A stretch of DNA of 64,000 nucleotides from Zymoseptoria tritici IPO323 (taxonomy: Eukaryota; Ascomycota; Dothideomycetes; Mycosphaerellales; Mycosphaerellaceae). A program made the translations under genes and the position numbers. Below the pieces are notes generated by a model. The model was not told the DNA's origin and made no database searches. It saw nothing but the letters and a program-made list of their open reading frames with translations. The stretch lies in assembly GCF_000219625.1 (NCBI RefSeq), contig NC_018218.1, positions 1,488,001 to 1,552,000 on the forward strand, read 5' to 3'. Numbering within the stretch: the stretch's first letter is position 1; every line of letters begins with the position of its first letter. Below, piece by piece: positions 52,787 to 63,416 of the stretch.

Positions 52787-54466
52787 TCATAGCTCCTTGC
52801 CACCAAGTGACTTCTTTTCGTTCGCTTCCGCCTTTCCAACGATCCTAGCATAGTTCTCCGCCTCCAACTTCCTCGAGCTGTCCCTCTGATTCTCCAACCG
52901 CTCAATTCCACGGTTGATGTTCTCGATATGCACATCCAACGGCACCTTGGCCGTACCCACGGTCTCGGGCATCGCGACCCGTTCCCTCAGATCTTCCAAG
53001 CTCGCCTGGATCTCCTGAAGCTTGAGCAGTGTGGCCGTGACATGTCCCCAAGCCTGTCTCCGGTATGCGCTGACATTTTTCAGGAGCTCCAACTGCTGGT
53101 TGATCTTCGAGACGGAAGATCGGTTGCCACCTAGCTTGGTCCATAGAGTCGCGAATAGCTCGTCTTTGTTCATTTCAGTCTTGATCCCATCGCGCGTTGC
53201 GATACCTGCTATGACATCGAGACGGCCGTCGAGGTTCTCAAGGATGTCGCGCAGCGCGTAGGCTTCTGCGATGAGGTTGAGAATCTGCTCTTCCACCGCG
53301 CTGGTGTGGCGGAGATACTGATCGAGGAGAACATCGCGCGAGAGACTGACCGGTTGGAATGGAGAGAAGATGTTGAGGTTCTTGCCCATCCATTTCGAGA
53401 TCGCGCCGCGAGACGCTTCGGTTTCCGAGACGCCGTCAATGACGCTGAGAGTCCAGCGATTTGTGGAGAGAATGTGGTCGACAGCTCGTCCGATGCGGGA
53501 GTTGAAGCGGCTGAGATCTTGCGATGCTTGACGTGCGGTGTCGATGAAGCCTCCGAACTCGAATACCAGCTCGTTCTTGGATGGGAGGCTCGAGTACTCT
53601 ACCACATGCTTTAGGTCTCGAATGCTTGCTTCACTTCGCTTCATATCCAGCGGGAGGGTTGCGCCAATTGATGTGCTGGCCAGAACATCCTGGAAAGCAT
53701 CCTGCGCCTGCACGAGCTTGTCGAATTCTGCCGTGCCATGGACTTCTCCCGCACTCTTTGAAGGACAGAATGATAGGTGCGATGTGAACGGTAGGCGACA
53801 GACCGGCGACAAGGCATTGTTGATGCTGTTGGTGAGGAACCCCGTGCCGAACACGAGCACAGCAGCCAACGCATAAATCAGCAGTGCCCAACCAAGCATA
53901 GGTTTGACCTGATGTAGAGCATATCCCACCACATCCGTGAAGTATCTCAGCAGCGGTCGAACGATGCGCCGCCAGATCATCGCCGGGTATTGTGAACCAG
54001 TCACCTCCTCCTCATCGCTGTCGTAATCTGCATCATGTTGCTCTTTCAACCCCGAGCCATTCATCCTGCCAGCATCACTTGTCATGCTTCGATCTGACAT
54101 CCTCATTCTCGGGGTTGTAGTCCGCTGCTTCTTTCTGATTTCTCCAGCGTCGCTCGTTAAGCTGCGTTGGTTGAGGCGGAAGTGTGGTGTGTTGGCACGT
54201 TGTGTCGTTGAGAGGCGAGTTCGAGGTGCGGCATCGGGAGAGGAAGGCATGACCAGTTCTGGCTCCACTGAGGATCGTAATGGCCGGCGGCGTGGTGCTT
54301 CGACATGGCCGTCTCGTCTTGCACTTCGCGCTTGGTACTCGCTGCCTAACTCATCGCGCTCTTCGTCTTCGCCGTAGATGTTGTCGTCCGGTGTTGAATT
54401 TACGCTGTTGCCAACATCCTCCCAAGAGTCTGCGATCTCCTCCCTGGCACGGCGTGTTCGTGCCAT
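52787..54466 (-). CDS. Uncharacterised membrane and coiled-coil protein, 559 aa
   Basis: A single exon; the first true ATG is 54466 (the frame also extends 9 bp to a GTG). Residues 1-170 are charged and disordered, with a repeated motif (LTSDAGEIRKKQRTTTP / MTSDAGRMNG). One transmembrane helix follows at ~195-215 (GWALLIYALAAVLVFGTGFL), then a short Cys-containing segment (PVCRLPF..LSFCPSK). About 300 residues of predicted helix and coiled coil follow (LVQAQDAFQDVL, LRHTSAVEEQILNLIAEAYALRDI, LLKLQEIQASLEDLRERV). It resembles single-pass proteins with a nuclear-side disordered tail and a lumenal coiled coil. An inner nuclear membrane role is only a guess. I do not recognise a named family. Confidence 0.7.
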   Translation of the reverse strand: MARTRRAREEIADSWEDVGNSVNSTPDDNIYGEDEERDELGSEYQARSARRDGHVEAPRRRPLRSSVEPELVMPSSPDAAPRTRLSTTQRANTPHFRLNQRSLTSDAGEIRKKQRTTTPRMRMSDRSMTSDAGRMNGSGLKEQHDADYDSDEEEVTGSQYPAMIWRRIVRPLLRYFTDVVGYALHQVKPMLGWALLIYALAAVLVFGTGFLTNSINNALSPVCRLPFTSHLSFCPSKSAGEVHGTAEFDKLVQAQDAFQDVLASTSIGATLPLDMKRSEASIRDLKHVVEYSSLPSKNELVFEFGGFIDTARQASQDLSRFNSRIGRAVDHILSTNRWTLSVIDGVSETEASRGAISKWMGKNLNIFSPFQPVSLSRDVLLDQYLRHTSAVEEQILNLIAEAYALRDILENLDGRLDVIAGIATRDGIKTEMNKDELFATLWTKLGGNRSSVSKINQQLELLKNVSAYRRQAWGHVTATLLKLQEIQASLEDLRERVAMPETVGTAKVPLDVHIENINRGIERLENQRDSSRKLEAENYARIVGKAEANEKKSLGGKEL

Positions 54467-55206
54467 ATCGTGCACGGGCTCGTGAGGTAGCGGCGTCGTA
54501 GAATGCCGAATGTAAGGCTCGCTCAGAGAAGTAGTATGTCGAAGAAAGGGAGCACGAAGGAAAAGTCACAAGTCCTGCGAGGTGTCCCAGCCACGCCGCG
54601 CATCCAAGTCACCAACACGCTCCTTCTGCAAGACACCCATTCGAGATCTGGCGCCGCGGCGCGTGGTCCCGACATTCACTTGACCTCTCCAGTGACGCAG
54701 CCCTGCAGCAAAGGGTCCGGTGACGTCTTGGCAGGGCCAAACCTTGTGCTCCAACCTCCCCTCCCGTCTTCTGCAGTGAGGAAATCCGCCTCAACTTACG
54801 TGCCGGAGGTCCATAGGTATGGTGTTGAGACCGAAGCACCCAACTCAAACTTCGACAAATCTATTATGCTGTCATTCCGATGCATCCGCACAACACGGCG
54901 AGGTTCATGCAGGTGGAGCAACGGGTTGAGACTGGACAAAGACATGCAAGCCACTTCGAGCTAGGTACGCTCAACCCTCCCGACGTCAGGGGCCGAGAAT
55001 ATTCATACTTCTCACTCGAAGCTCAAATTGCAGTGCTCCAAGAAACCATTGAACGAGAACACTTCCGGCGTTCAAATGATAGGTTCATAGCGACGGGCTA
55101 TCAATATACTGGGTATTCAAGCAATGCACTTCCGCACAACCCGACTCGTTGCCTCGTAAACATATACCGCTGAATCAAAGTAGCCACGCCAAAGGACGAG
55201 AACGCT
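54467..55206. other. Intergenic region, nothing supported
   Basis: The 740 bp lie between the 559-aa protein start and the ATPase stop, both minus strand. Short frames on the plus strand show no domain. Confidence 0.5.
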
Positions 55207-58200
55207 TCAAACCGCTTCAATATCCTGCAAAGGCACATACGCCCCGCGATCCCCTTCTTCGCCTCGATTCTTCCCCAGAATCACATCGCGCAAGTCCCGG
55301 ACTTTTGACGTAAAGCTCATCTTCCTCAAGGTCGACAATTCAGGTTCAAGATCGGAGTCGCGCATCCAGTCTGGCCGTTTCCAGATCTTCAACAGCAGTG
55401 AGCTGACGACGACTGTAACACTCGAGCAAGCCATCGCGGCACCAGCTGCGAGGGGAGGCAGGGTAATGCCCCACGGCAGCAAGAAGCCCATCGCGATCGG
55501 CAAGCCAACAGCGTTGTAGATGCACGAAAGCAGGAGATTGAGCTTGATGCGTCGGAAGATGGTCTTGCTCAAATGTAGCGAGGCGGGAATATCCAACAGC
55601 TGATTCGGCTTCATGAGCACAACGTCCGCGGCGTCCATGGCGACGTCGGTACCGCTGGCGAGGGAAATGCCAATATTGGCAGTGGCCAGCGCGGGAGAGT
55701 CATTGATGCCGTCTCCGACCATGGCGACGATCTGTCCTTGTCGTTGAAAGTCTGTGACGATGGCCTTCTTGCCTTCAGGGAGGACGCCGGAGAAGACGTT
55801 CTCGGGCGAGATGCCAACCAGAGCTGCGACGTGGTGCGCTGCGGCGGCTTGGTCACCGGTGACTAGTGATGTGCCGATGTTCATGCGGTGTAAGGCGGAG
55901 ATGGCGGCTCTAGCGGATGCTTTGAGAGTATCGGAAAGACCGACTGAGCCAGCATACTCGCCGTCGAGCGCAACGTAGATTGTGGTGACTCCAGCAGATT
56001 GCGCCTTTGATGAGGACGGTGCGGCGGACATTGAGAGCCTTCTTGTCGCGTCCTCATCGTACTCGTCCTCCGCTGTCGCCGGAACTTTGATTCCGCTCTT
56101 TCGTAGGAATAGAGCATTTCCAACGAGCACGTTGAACCGTTTCCGCTCGAAGGGCGCGCTCGGCTCAATCGTTGCGGAGATGCCCTTCCCGACAGTCGCC
56201 TTGAAGTCACCCATATTGCCCTCGATCTGCTCATCAGCACTCAGCTTGAGCTTCTCTTTCGCGCCCAGAAAGATAGCCTTCGCGATGGGATGCTCGCTGC
56301 TAGTCTCGGCGAGCCCGAGAAGAGTCCACCAGAGTCTGACATTCTGCTCTGTAGCACTCCACTTGCCACTCTGCTCCGACTCAGCAACGCTCATCTTACC
56401 CATGGTCAGTGTGCCAGTCTTGTCCAGCACAACATGTGTGATCTTCGTGGCAGTCTCCAAGGCCGCACCGCCCTTGACGAGAATTCCTTGCTCCGCGCCG
56501 ACTCCAGTACCCACCATGACTGCGGTCGGGGTGGCTAGACCAAGCGCACACGGGCATGCAAAGACGATCACGGCAATGCATAGCTTGACGCAGACCATGA
56601 TCCTCCCACCACTGTTGTCCTTCAAGAAGATCTTGGGAGGATGCGGAAGAATATGACTCAGTACCATCCAGCCAACGAAAGTGGTCAGTCCAAGGGTAAT
56701 GATAATGGGAACGAAGTATCCGGCGACCATATCGGCCGTCCGTTGAATTGGCGCGCGAGTGGTCTGAGCTTCTTGGACGAGTCGAACAATCTGGCTGAGT
56801 TGAGTGTCCCGGCCAGCTCTTGTGACCTTGAGGTCAAGACGACCAGCATTGTTGACAGTACCAGCCATGAGTGTAGAGCCCGGCTTCTTGTAGAGAGGCA
56901 TCGCCTCACCAGTGACCATACTTTCATTGACATACGATTCCCCGCGAGTAACGATGCCGTCCGCGGGGATCTTATCGCCTGGTTTGAGCACGACGATATC
57001 GCCCACCTCGATGAGTTCTGTCGGTATTGTTCGCTCTTCCATTGCCGATCCGTTGTTGTCCATGGCGTCAGCCGAAGGCTTCTCCGATTCAGCGTTGGCG
57101 TCCCAATTCTCTGCTGCCTTTGCGGCTGCTATTGGATCGGAGTAGATCGTGGCCATCGGAGGAGCGAGACTCATGAGCCGGGAAAGAGCCTTGGAGGTCT
57201 GCCCTTTGGCGCGGTTCTCTAGGAATCGTCCCAGTGTGATGAATGTGATCAACATTGTGCTCGTGTCGAATGTCGTAGCAGGCTTAGAGTGGGGTGGTGT
57301 CAATATCGAAACAAGCATAGCTGCGCAGCTGAAGAAGAATGCGGCCGATGTGCCCAACACTACAAGAACATCCATTGTCGGCGACCAGTGCTTCAGCGAC
57401 CGAAACGCGGAAACATAGAACCTCCTGCCAATGCCGAATTGCACTGGAATCGTCAAGACTAGGCATAGCACATCGCCCAGCCATAGACCTGGGATTATTG
57501 GCAGCTTGATTCTGCCAATATCGAGTATCGGTATGAACATCGGAAATACCATGCTGAGCAGGAAGACTGGGATGGCAAAAGTGAGCGAAACCCTAAAGGC
57601 TCGTCTCCACTCCTGTATCTCCTTGGTCTTCGCTAGTGACTCCAGCTGAGCATTGTTGTCGTCCGACTCGGCCACAAGAGCGTTGTATCCGGCATTCTCA
57701 ACAGCTTCAACAATTGCTCGTAGTCCAATCTTGGCGGGTGTATGTGTTAGCGATGCGCGGCCAGTCGAAAAGCTGACGCTAGTAGAGGCGATTCCCGGGA
57801 TCCCGTTGAGTAGAGCTTGAAGCTCGGCTGCGGACTCGGGGCTCTGCAGACCGTAAATCTTGAGTTGTATCGTAGAGTTTGCACCTGAAGTCTGCACACC
57901 CTCCTCTACACTGGTGATGACGGTAGCGTCGAAGCCTCTGTCCTCGATGGTCTCAACAATCTTCGCAACGCTCAAGATTTCCGGATCATGCAATATGACA
58001 GCACGCTCGGCCAAGAGGCTGATGTTGAATTGTACCAGTCCAGGAGTGTCCACGAATCCACTATCGACCGCAGAGGTGCAGGCTCCGCAAGTCATGCCCT
58101 CTATTGAAACCGTGGTAGTCAATAGTCGCTTGCTTGTCTCCTTCCTCCTCTCCTTTGATTTTGCAACGATGGGTTCGGCGATTTTCGTCTCCAGGATCTC

Positions 58201-58731
58201 GGCATCAAACCCTGTGTCCTCGATCGTCTCTGCCAGCTTCTCCGAGTTGATGATGCTCGCATCATGCTCAATCACCGCTCGTTCTGATAGTAAAGATATG
58301 CTGAAGCTCTTGACACCGGGTATGTTTTTGAAAGCTCCCTCAACTGCAGATGTGCACGCGCCGCAGGTCATACCACCAACATGCAGAGTGGTTGTAGAAA
58401 TACCACTGCCGAGTACGCTGGAGCCGGTATCCTCCAACAGGATATCCTCTTCTGAAGCATCGGACGGACTTTCAGGTCGATCCGAACTGATCACTTGGGC
58501 GTCAAACCCACGATCGTCGATCATCTCGCGGATTTGTTCTGCCTTGATCGTCTCCGCATCGTGGGTAACAACCGCGCGCTCCATGACCAAGCTGACCGAT
58601 ACGCTTCCTACTCCAGAAATTCCTTCAAATGCCGATTCCACCGAGCTTGTGCATGCGCCGCATGTCATGCCTTCTACCCGTAGGGTCGTGGTCGTCATGT
58701 GGGCGCCGGAGGCCACCCTCGAGGTCGACAT
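55207..58731 (-). CDS. ccc2: Copper-transporting P1B-type ATPase (Ccc2-like)
   Basis: A single exon encodes 1174 aa. Three N-terminal heavy-metal domains carry GMTCGAC (21-27, 120-126, 212-218). A fourth HMA-like fold (~286-353) lacks the CxxC. Eight membrane helices follow. The ion-selective CPC is at 726-728, the actuator TGEA at ~607, the phosphorylation motif DKTGT at D770, the HP motif SEHP at 812-815, and the hinge MVGDGIND at ~1004-1011. The C-terminus is short and ends with a basic segment. CPC plus CxxC domains define Cu(I) export into the Golgi lumen, which loads laccases and multicopper ferroxidases. The cysteine after MTCGA in all three domains fits Atx1-type chaperone delivery. 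The gene is intact. A weak TTTGCTC copper-regulator-like site lies 426 bp upstream. Confidence 0.95.
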   Translation of the reverse strand: MSTSRVASGAHMTTTTLRVEGMTCGACTSSVESAFEGISGVGSVSVSLVMERAVVTHDAETIKAEQIREMIDDRGFDAQVISSDRPESPSDASEEDILLEDTGSSVLGSGISTTTLHVGGMTCGACTSAVEGAFKNIPGVKSFSISLLSERAVIEHDASIINSEKLAETIEDTGFDAEILETKIAEPIVAKSKERRKETSKRLLTTTVSIEGMTCGACTSAVDSGFVDTPGLVQFNISLLAERAVILHDPEILSVAKIVETIEDRGFDATVITSVEEGVQTSGANSTIQLKIYGLQSPESAAELQALLNGIPGIASTSVSFSTGRASLTHTPAKIGLRAIVEAVENAGYNALVAESDDNNAQLESLAKTKEIQEWRRAFRVSLTFAIPVFLLSMVFPMFIPILDIGRIKLPIIPGLWLGDVLCLVLTIPVQFGIGRRFYVSAFRSLKHWSPTMDVLVVLGTSAAFFFSCAAMLVSILTPPHSKPATTFDTSTMLITFITLGRFLENRAKGQTSKALSRLMSLAPPMATIYSDPIAAAKAAENWDANAESEKPSADAMDNNGSAMEERTIPTELIEVGDIVVLKPGDKIPADGIVTRGESYVNESMVTGEAMPLYKKPGSTLMAGTVNNAGRLDLKVTRAGRDTQLSQIVRLVQEAQTTRAPIQRTADMVAGYFVPIIITLGLTTFVGWMVLSHILPHPPKIFLKDNSGGRIMVCVKLCIAVIVFACPCALGLATPTAVMVGTGVGAEQGILVKGGAALETATKITHVVLDKTGTLTMGKMSVAESEQSGKWSATEQNVRLWWTLLGLAETSSEHPIAKAIFLGAKEKLKLSADEQIEGNMGDFKATVGKGISATIEPSAPFERKRFNVLVGNALFLRKSGIKVPATAEDEYDEDATRRLSMSAAPSSSKAQSAGVTTIYVALDGEYAGSVGLSDTLKASARAAISALHRMNIGTSLVTGDQAAAAHHVAALVGISPENVFSGVLPEGKKAIVTDFQRQGQIVAMVGDGINDSPALATANIGISLASGTDVAMDAADVVLMKPNQLLDIPASLHLSKTIFRRIKLNLLLSCIYNAVGLPIAMGFLLPWGITLPPLAAGAAMACSSVTVVVSSLLLKIWKRPDWMRDSDLEPELSTLRKMSFTSKVRDLRDVILGKNRGEEGDRGAYVPLQDIEAV

Positions 58732-60099
58732 CGTGGAGGATTGGAGTGAGCGCTTTCGGTGCTTGTTGTCGCCGGCAGCAGCGCAGAATCGGATTCACCG
58801 CATCGAAGGCCAGGGTGTATATAGCGGGGTCGGTAATGTGATCAATGGATCCTTGGAATCGGTTCCGTGTGGGTGCGTACAATGTGCTACAGATAGCGAT
58901 AGAAGTGCTCCGGCTGACGTGGAGGACAAAGGAAGAGGCGTCGTCAATAGGATTCCGAGGAACTGCGGTGAAGGGGGCGACGTCCAGATGTCGATACAGC
59001 GCACATTTGCGATCTGTTCATGGATGGTTCATGGATCGAGGTCGATGGCCACCGAGGATACCAGACCGGGGCATGTTGGCCCCACGCATCTCCTCAGTCA
59101 CGCACGTGTCACGCCGGTCTCTCGTGATGGCCAAGGGCTGGCGTCAAGTCTCGGCGTTTGCTCAATCGGATGCAGGGTTCAGAACCACCTTCCCGAAACA
59201 AAGCCGCCAAGGTATCTTCTTGGGTTGCACGTTTACCTTAGCCACGCTTTTTCCAACGTCGCATTCCTCTTGGCCGCTCTTGGGCCTTGTGATTCCGACC
59301 CTCATTGAATCCTCCGCCTCAAGATTCGAGTCTCGGAATTCAAGTCCACTGCACCATCTGACTCTGTCGCTGAAGGTCGGATTTATAGTCGGCCAATCGG
59401 AGGAACCAAAGCAGCGAGAACGCTCGACGGCCCGCAAAGCTTAGCCTCAGTCCCAATAGACTTTCGAAATTTCGATTCCTCCTTCTCCATCAGACTTCAC
59501 CTTGCAAAGAGCTCCAAATACACATCAATCGCAATCGCCACTTGCCATCTTCTGGCTCTTCGTGTGTACGTTAGGCACGTGAAGCAGGCGGGAGGCGGCC
59601 AAATCGACTACAGTGAGTACCTCATCCATACCATAATCCCATTCACGAAATCCACCACCCTCTTGTTATGATGAAGAAACATAGCTGGCACCAGTCCGAG
59701 AAAGACTTGTACTCATTTGATGCGGATAAGCTTTGCAACGAGGAAACCCCTCTTGTCCTGATCTTCAACCTCTCCCCTCATCGAGCACTTCGCATGGCTA
59801 CATTGAAAGAGCCACAGCTGACAGTCCTCAAGTTTAGTTTTGCCATCAGCGTCAGCGATCTGCACACCACCGCTCGAAAGGCTAGTGTTTTGGAGCACTG
59901 ATGCCTTACAGAGCGTTCGGTGCTGTCCTGAACACGTGCAGTACTGTAGAGCCTTGCAGTCAAGGAAAGTAGTATGGTCCTTCATACATACATAACCATG
60001 GTCATTTTTGGCAATCATGCAAAAGAACATTTCATTACTGTCGTCTACTCGTTCTTTGCCTTTCCACCCACCTAGGGCCATATCGTCCTTAACGAAGCA
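58732..60099. other. ATPase upstream region / 3' of TBP-like gene
   Basis: The 1368 bp include a TTTGCTC heptamer at 59157-59163, like the yeast Mac1 copper-response site; one copy could be chance. No gene is supported. A 77-codon frame at 59668-59901 shows no homology-like pattern. Confidence 0.45.
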
Positions 60100-60684
60100 T
60101 CACTCTTTCCTGAACTGCATCAACAGAGGATAAAACTTATCCCACGCCTCATGCATATCCTCCTCATTCTTCGCTTTCAACAGCACCACCTTCCCCGAGT
60201 GAAACACCAGAAACGTCACCAGCGGATCCACCATCCGAAACGCCGCACCCGGAAACAGCTCGGGCTCATAGTTGTGTGTTCCAGGAGTGAGCATCAAGCC
60301 CTCCAAATGGATCGTCATCCTCGTGTCGACGTTCGCCACCATATTCTGCACGGTAAAGTCCTCGAACCGCGGCTGATATCCGAGTTTCTGCAACATGCGC
60401 GCGAATTTCCGGCCGGCTAGTCGTGCGTCGTCCACGGACTTGGTCCCCACGATTTGCATCTTGCCGCTGCGAAAGATTAGCGCTGTGGACCTTGGCTCGC
60501 GCTGTCGGACGACCACGGCGGGAAATCGTTTGGGTCTGTAGCTGGCGTTTCGGACGCTCAGCGCAATGTGCTTGAGGTCGAGACGGCAGTTGAGATTTAC
60601 GCCCGCAACGACGTTGTGGACTTGAGGACGCATGGTGATGGGGACCCGGTCGGACGCTAGGGAGCGGCGAGTGATGGAAGCCAT
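60100..60684 (-). CDS. Divergent TATA-binding-protein-like factor
   Basis: The start codon at 60684 gives 194 aa, essentially the saddle domain with no long N-terminus. The frame stays open upstream but there encodes Leu/Phe-rich sequence unlike any TBP tail. A splice acceptor (CCACAG) lies 7 bp before the ATG, so an extra 5' exon is possible. Both TBP direct repeats are clear: VNLNCRLDLKHIAL with YRPKRFPAVVVRQREP and TALIFRSGKM, then EGLMLTP..YEPELFPGAAFRM with LVFHSGKVVLL. The four phenylalanines that kink TATA DNA correspond to F54, F71, F144 and F161, all kept. Elsewhere the sequence departs widely from canonical TBP, which is nearly invariant across fungi (e.g. SVRNASYRPKRF, QNMVANVDTRM). 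I infer a TBP-related paralogue rather than the main TBP. Confidence 0.8.
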   Translation of the reverse strand: MASITRRSLASDRVPITMRPQVHNVVAGVNLNCRLDLKHIALSVRNASYRPKRFPAVVVRQREPRSTALIFRSGKMQIVGTKSVDDARLAGRKFARMLQKLGYQPRFEDFTVQNMVANVDTRMTIHLEGLMLTPGTHNYEPELFPGAAFRMVDPLVTFLVFHSGKVVLLKAKNEEDMHEAWDKFYPLLMQFRKE

Positions 60685-61301
60685 GACTTCTTCTGTGGTA
60701 GGAGGACAGACAATCGAAGCTGCGAGTGGAAAAGCAGAACGGACACAGAGAAGGAATGGAATGGGAAGATACTGCTCGTGAGGTGTCTGACCGGCAGACG
60801 TGGTATGTGATACTTTCCAGGAGTGGATATCGAACGTGGAAAGCAGGAATTGGAAGGAACTGAACACGAGAGGAAGTAAGAACGGAAGGGAAAGAGAGCA
60901 ACAAGCACGGAACATGATCAGAGCGAACACGGAGAGCAACTACGTACGAATCTTGACGATCAGCCACGATCCGTTCGAACAATGAACTCCTCCTGGGGAT
61001 GGGTATACTTAGTACCAGGCTTTGTGCAAAGCACATTGTTCGCGACCTCGACATTGTGCTCTGCTCTTTGCTTTGTTGGAAAGCACATGATGTCTGCCTC
61101 GCAGCAATGTGATTGGTGCTCGACTCTCAGCCGCTAGCCGATGTTCGGATGGTGAATTAAAATGGCAGGACAGCTCTGCTTCAGGCAGCAAGAGTCGACT
61201 CGACTCCGGTCGTAAGGCATCCAAAGCCACCCAGAGACGGAGGAGCTGATCTCGCTCTCTCACTCCTGATCCTGTCGTTGGGCAATGAGTCGATCCGGCT
61301 C
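60685..61301. other. TBP-like upstream region / 3' of DUF6604 gene
   Basis: The stretch may contain a non-coding 5' exon of the TBP-like gene (acceptor 7 bp upstream of its ATG). No other feature is seen. Confidence 0.4.
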
Positions 61302-63416
61302 TCAAGATTGATTCGTACCGACAGCCGCCTTGGCCAAGCTCTTTGCACGAATGTAACTTCCCTTGCTCTCCTCAGCCTCGCCTTCCAAGAACTTCGCCAC
61401 GATCTCCGAAGCTCGAAGAAGCATCTCGCTGCCATTATGCTTGATCCGCAATTCCTCCGCCACTCGATCCGAACCATGCGCGACGTCGAAGATGTACCCG
61501 ACCATGTATGGCAGCTGCGAGTAGTCCTCAATGTAATTGGGTCCGAAGTAACGCAGCATTTCGCCGTCCAGCTCGCGTCTGAGCGTGTCGAGAAGCGTGT
61601 AGGCTCTTTGACGAAGGCCAAAGTAGTCGAACAAGAGATGCATCTCCTCGCTAGCGACGCCTTCACGGGCGGCCTGCAAGATCTGCAGTGTAGTAAAGTG
61701 CCGCTGAGTGGCAGTGTTGCGAGTGAAGGCCAGAACGTCGAATGATGGATTGCTCGTACGCTCGGCTTTGGCGGCGACACACAGCATGGCGATGATGTCC
61801 GAGACGGAGAGAACGAACAATGCGCCGTCGACGCAGCTGGCGCGGAAAATGTCCTTGACTGGGGAGGTCGTTTTGAGACCGCGCGGATCGGTCTTGCTTT
61901 CGGGTAGATTGGCTGATGTTCCAAGCATTGCACAGGTCAATGCCAAACTCGTTCATCAGCAGATTGAGACGGAACACCATGAGACCAGTAAGCACCGGGT
62001 GATTCTTGAGCAAATGGAAGGGCTGAGAAGTGATTCTCCTCCCATCAGAGTTGATTGCAGCGGCCGCAAGGGCCTAGCCGACTCTGTCTTGCAGACCCCA
62101 TTCCTTCGCACTGGCGGACAAGTACCGAATGACCTGGTCATTTTGCTGAGGCCAGGTAGACGGCCGGCGCTTGCCACGGGAGAACTTGAAATAGCCGTCA
62201 AGCGTATCGATGACACGCTTCGAGGTGTCCTGAGGCTTCTGGAATGGCTTAGAAGCGTCTTCTCGGAGAAGATGGAGTATGTCGAGCAGTATCTGCGTGC
62301 AGAAGTAGGTATACGTGGGCATGCCTGTCAATGTCCGGGCGGCCATCAACTTTCGCAGACCTCTCGTCAGCTCGTCCTGCGCCGGCACGTCCATGTCGAG
62401 CTTGCTCAATTTGGCGAACTCGGGTAGAAGCTCCATGAGAACGATGTAATCCTCACGGTTGCGTTCGTCCGGAGTGAGGCTCATACGATCCTGTCTGGAA
62501 TTGTACACTCCGAAATGGCCAGGCTTGAGGATTGGAACGCTCGATTGGCTCAGCACTTCTTGGAACTGCTCGAGTTTCTGGGCGGTGAGAATACACGTCC
62601 ATTCGATGAAGTCTGCTCCCGAGTCGGAAGTATCTCCCACGTATGAGTGCAGGTTCATCACCTTTTCCGTGAAATTGGGCTTGCCGGGAACAGACTCCTG
62701 AACCAAATCGCAGCTGTGCCTCAAGAGCGTGAACGCGGTGTCAGTGGTGACCGCTGCGCTGATGACATCGGCCTCGCCCTCGCAGTAGTCCTTCCAAATT
62801 CTCTGGATGTTCTTTCGAACAGCGTTGACATCCTTGAAGAACATTGCAATTGCAAACATGGCATCCTCTTCCGTTTGTTCTATTTCGAACAGCACCGTGC
62901 TGGCTGATTTGGAAGGCTTGGTGGCCGCCTTTTTTCCAGGAGTCGAACGAGGAGCTCTGAAGGCTCCTCCACGGCGAGCAATGCGAACATGTTCTCCATC
63001 GATCGTGGAGCATTCGCTTCCTGTGTTCCCGGCTCTTGTGCGGCATGTAGCGTTAACAAGACTGTCTCCAGGACGGTGATGAAGTGATGGTGGCCAGCAT
63101 CGCCTATCCCCTCGGCAGCCTGCTTCTTTCTGCTCGTTCTGAAGCTGCTGAAAAGTTCGGCTCCGTCTCGTCTAAGCCCAATTACGTTCCGCAATAGGGA
63201 GCCAATATGAGAAGGCAAGCCGATTTTGGGCTTGGTAGATTCGGCGATGACTTTGGCCAGATTCGTGAACTCTCCCAATGGAATGATGTGTTTTATCGTC
63301 TTGGATGCCCCGTTCGTCTTCTTGAGGCTGTCTTTGGTCCCAAGTTCCCCATCGTACGTAGCGATGGTGCCGGCTTTGTACTCGTTGTACGTATTCATGT
63401 ACGACCCGGAAGACAT
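61302..63416 (-). pseudogene. DUF6604-family protein gene, disrupted in at least three places
   Basis: From the ATG at 63416 a frame encodes an N-terminal DUF6604-like region (YKAGT near the start, IPLGEFTNLAKVIAES, HHHFITVLETVLLTL, NMFALLAVEEPSE). The coding pattern then jumps frame at ~62945-62960 to TPGKKAATKPS..EEDAMFAIAMFFKDVNAVR and runs through FIEWTCILTAQKLEQFQEVL to LQDRVG. An in-frame TAG sits at 62074-62076, after which the same frame continues with PFHLLKNHPVLTGLM..NEFGIDLCNAW. A second frame jump at ~61905-61935 leads into the last part (DIFRASCVDGALFVLSVSD ... AKSLAKAAVG), ending at 61302. Single-base indels explain both jumps. No ordinary intron does, except a weak 44-nt candidate at the first jump. 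DUF6604 proteins are large fungal proteins of unknown function, often in multi-copy families. Confidence 0.65.

Noticed and set aside
57860..59308. 482-codon open frame on the plus strand
   Set aside because: It is antisense to the copper ATPase N-terminus, whose HMA motifs are unmistakable. The plus frame has no domain.
60685..60939. Extended N-terminus for the TBP-like protein
   Set aside because: It would add a Leu/Phe-rich segment resembling no TBP. An intron acceptor lies just before the inner ATG, so this is probably untranslated or intronic.
62074..62110. Short intron around the TAG in the DUF6604 gene
   Set aside because: Only a ~23-nt GT-AG span is available, too short to splice.
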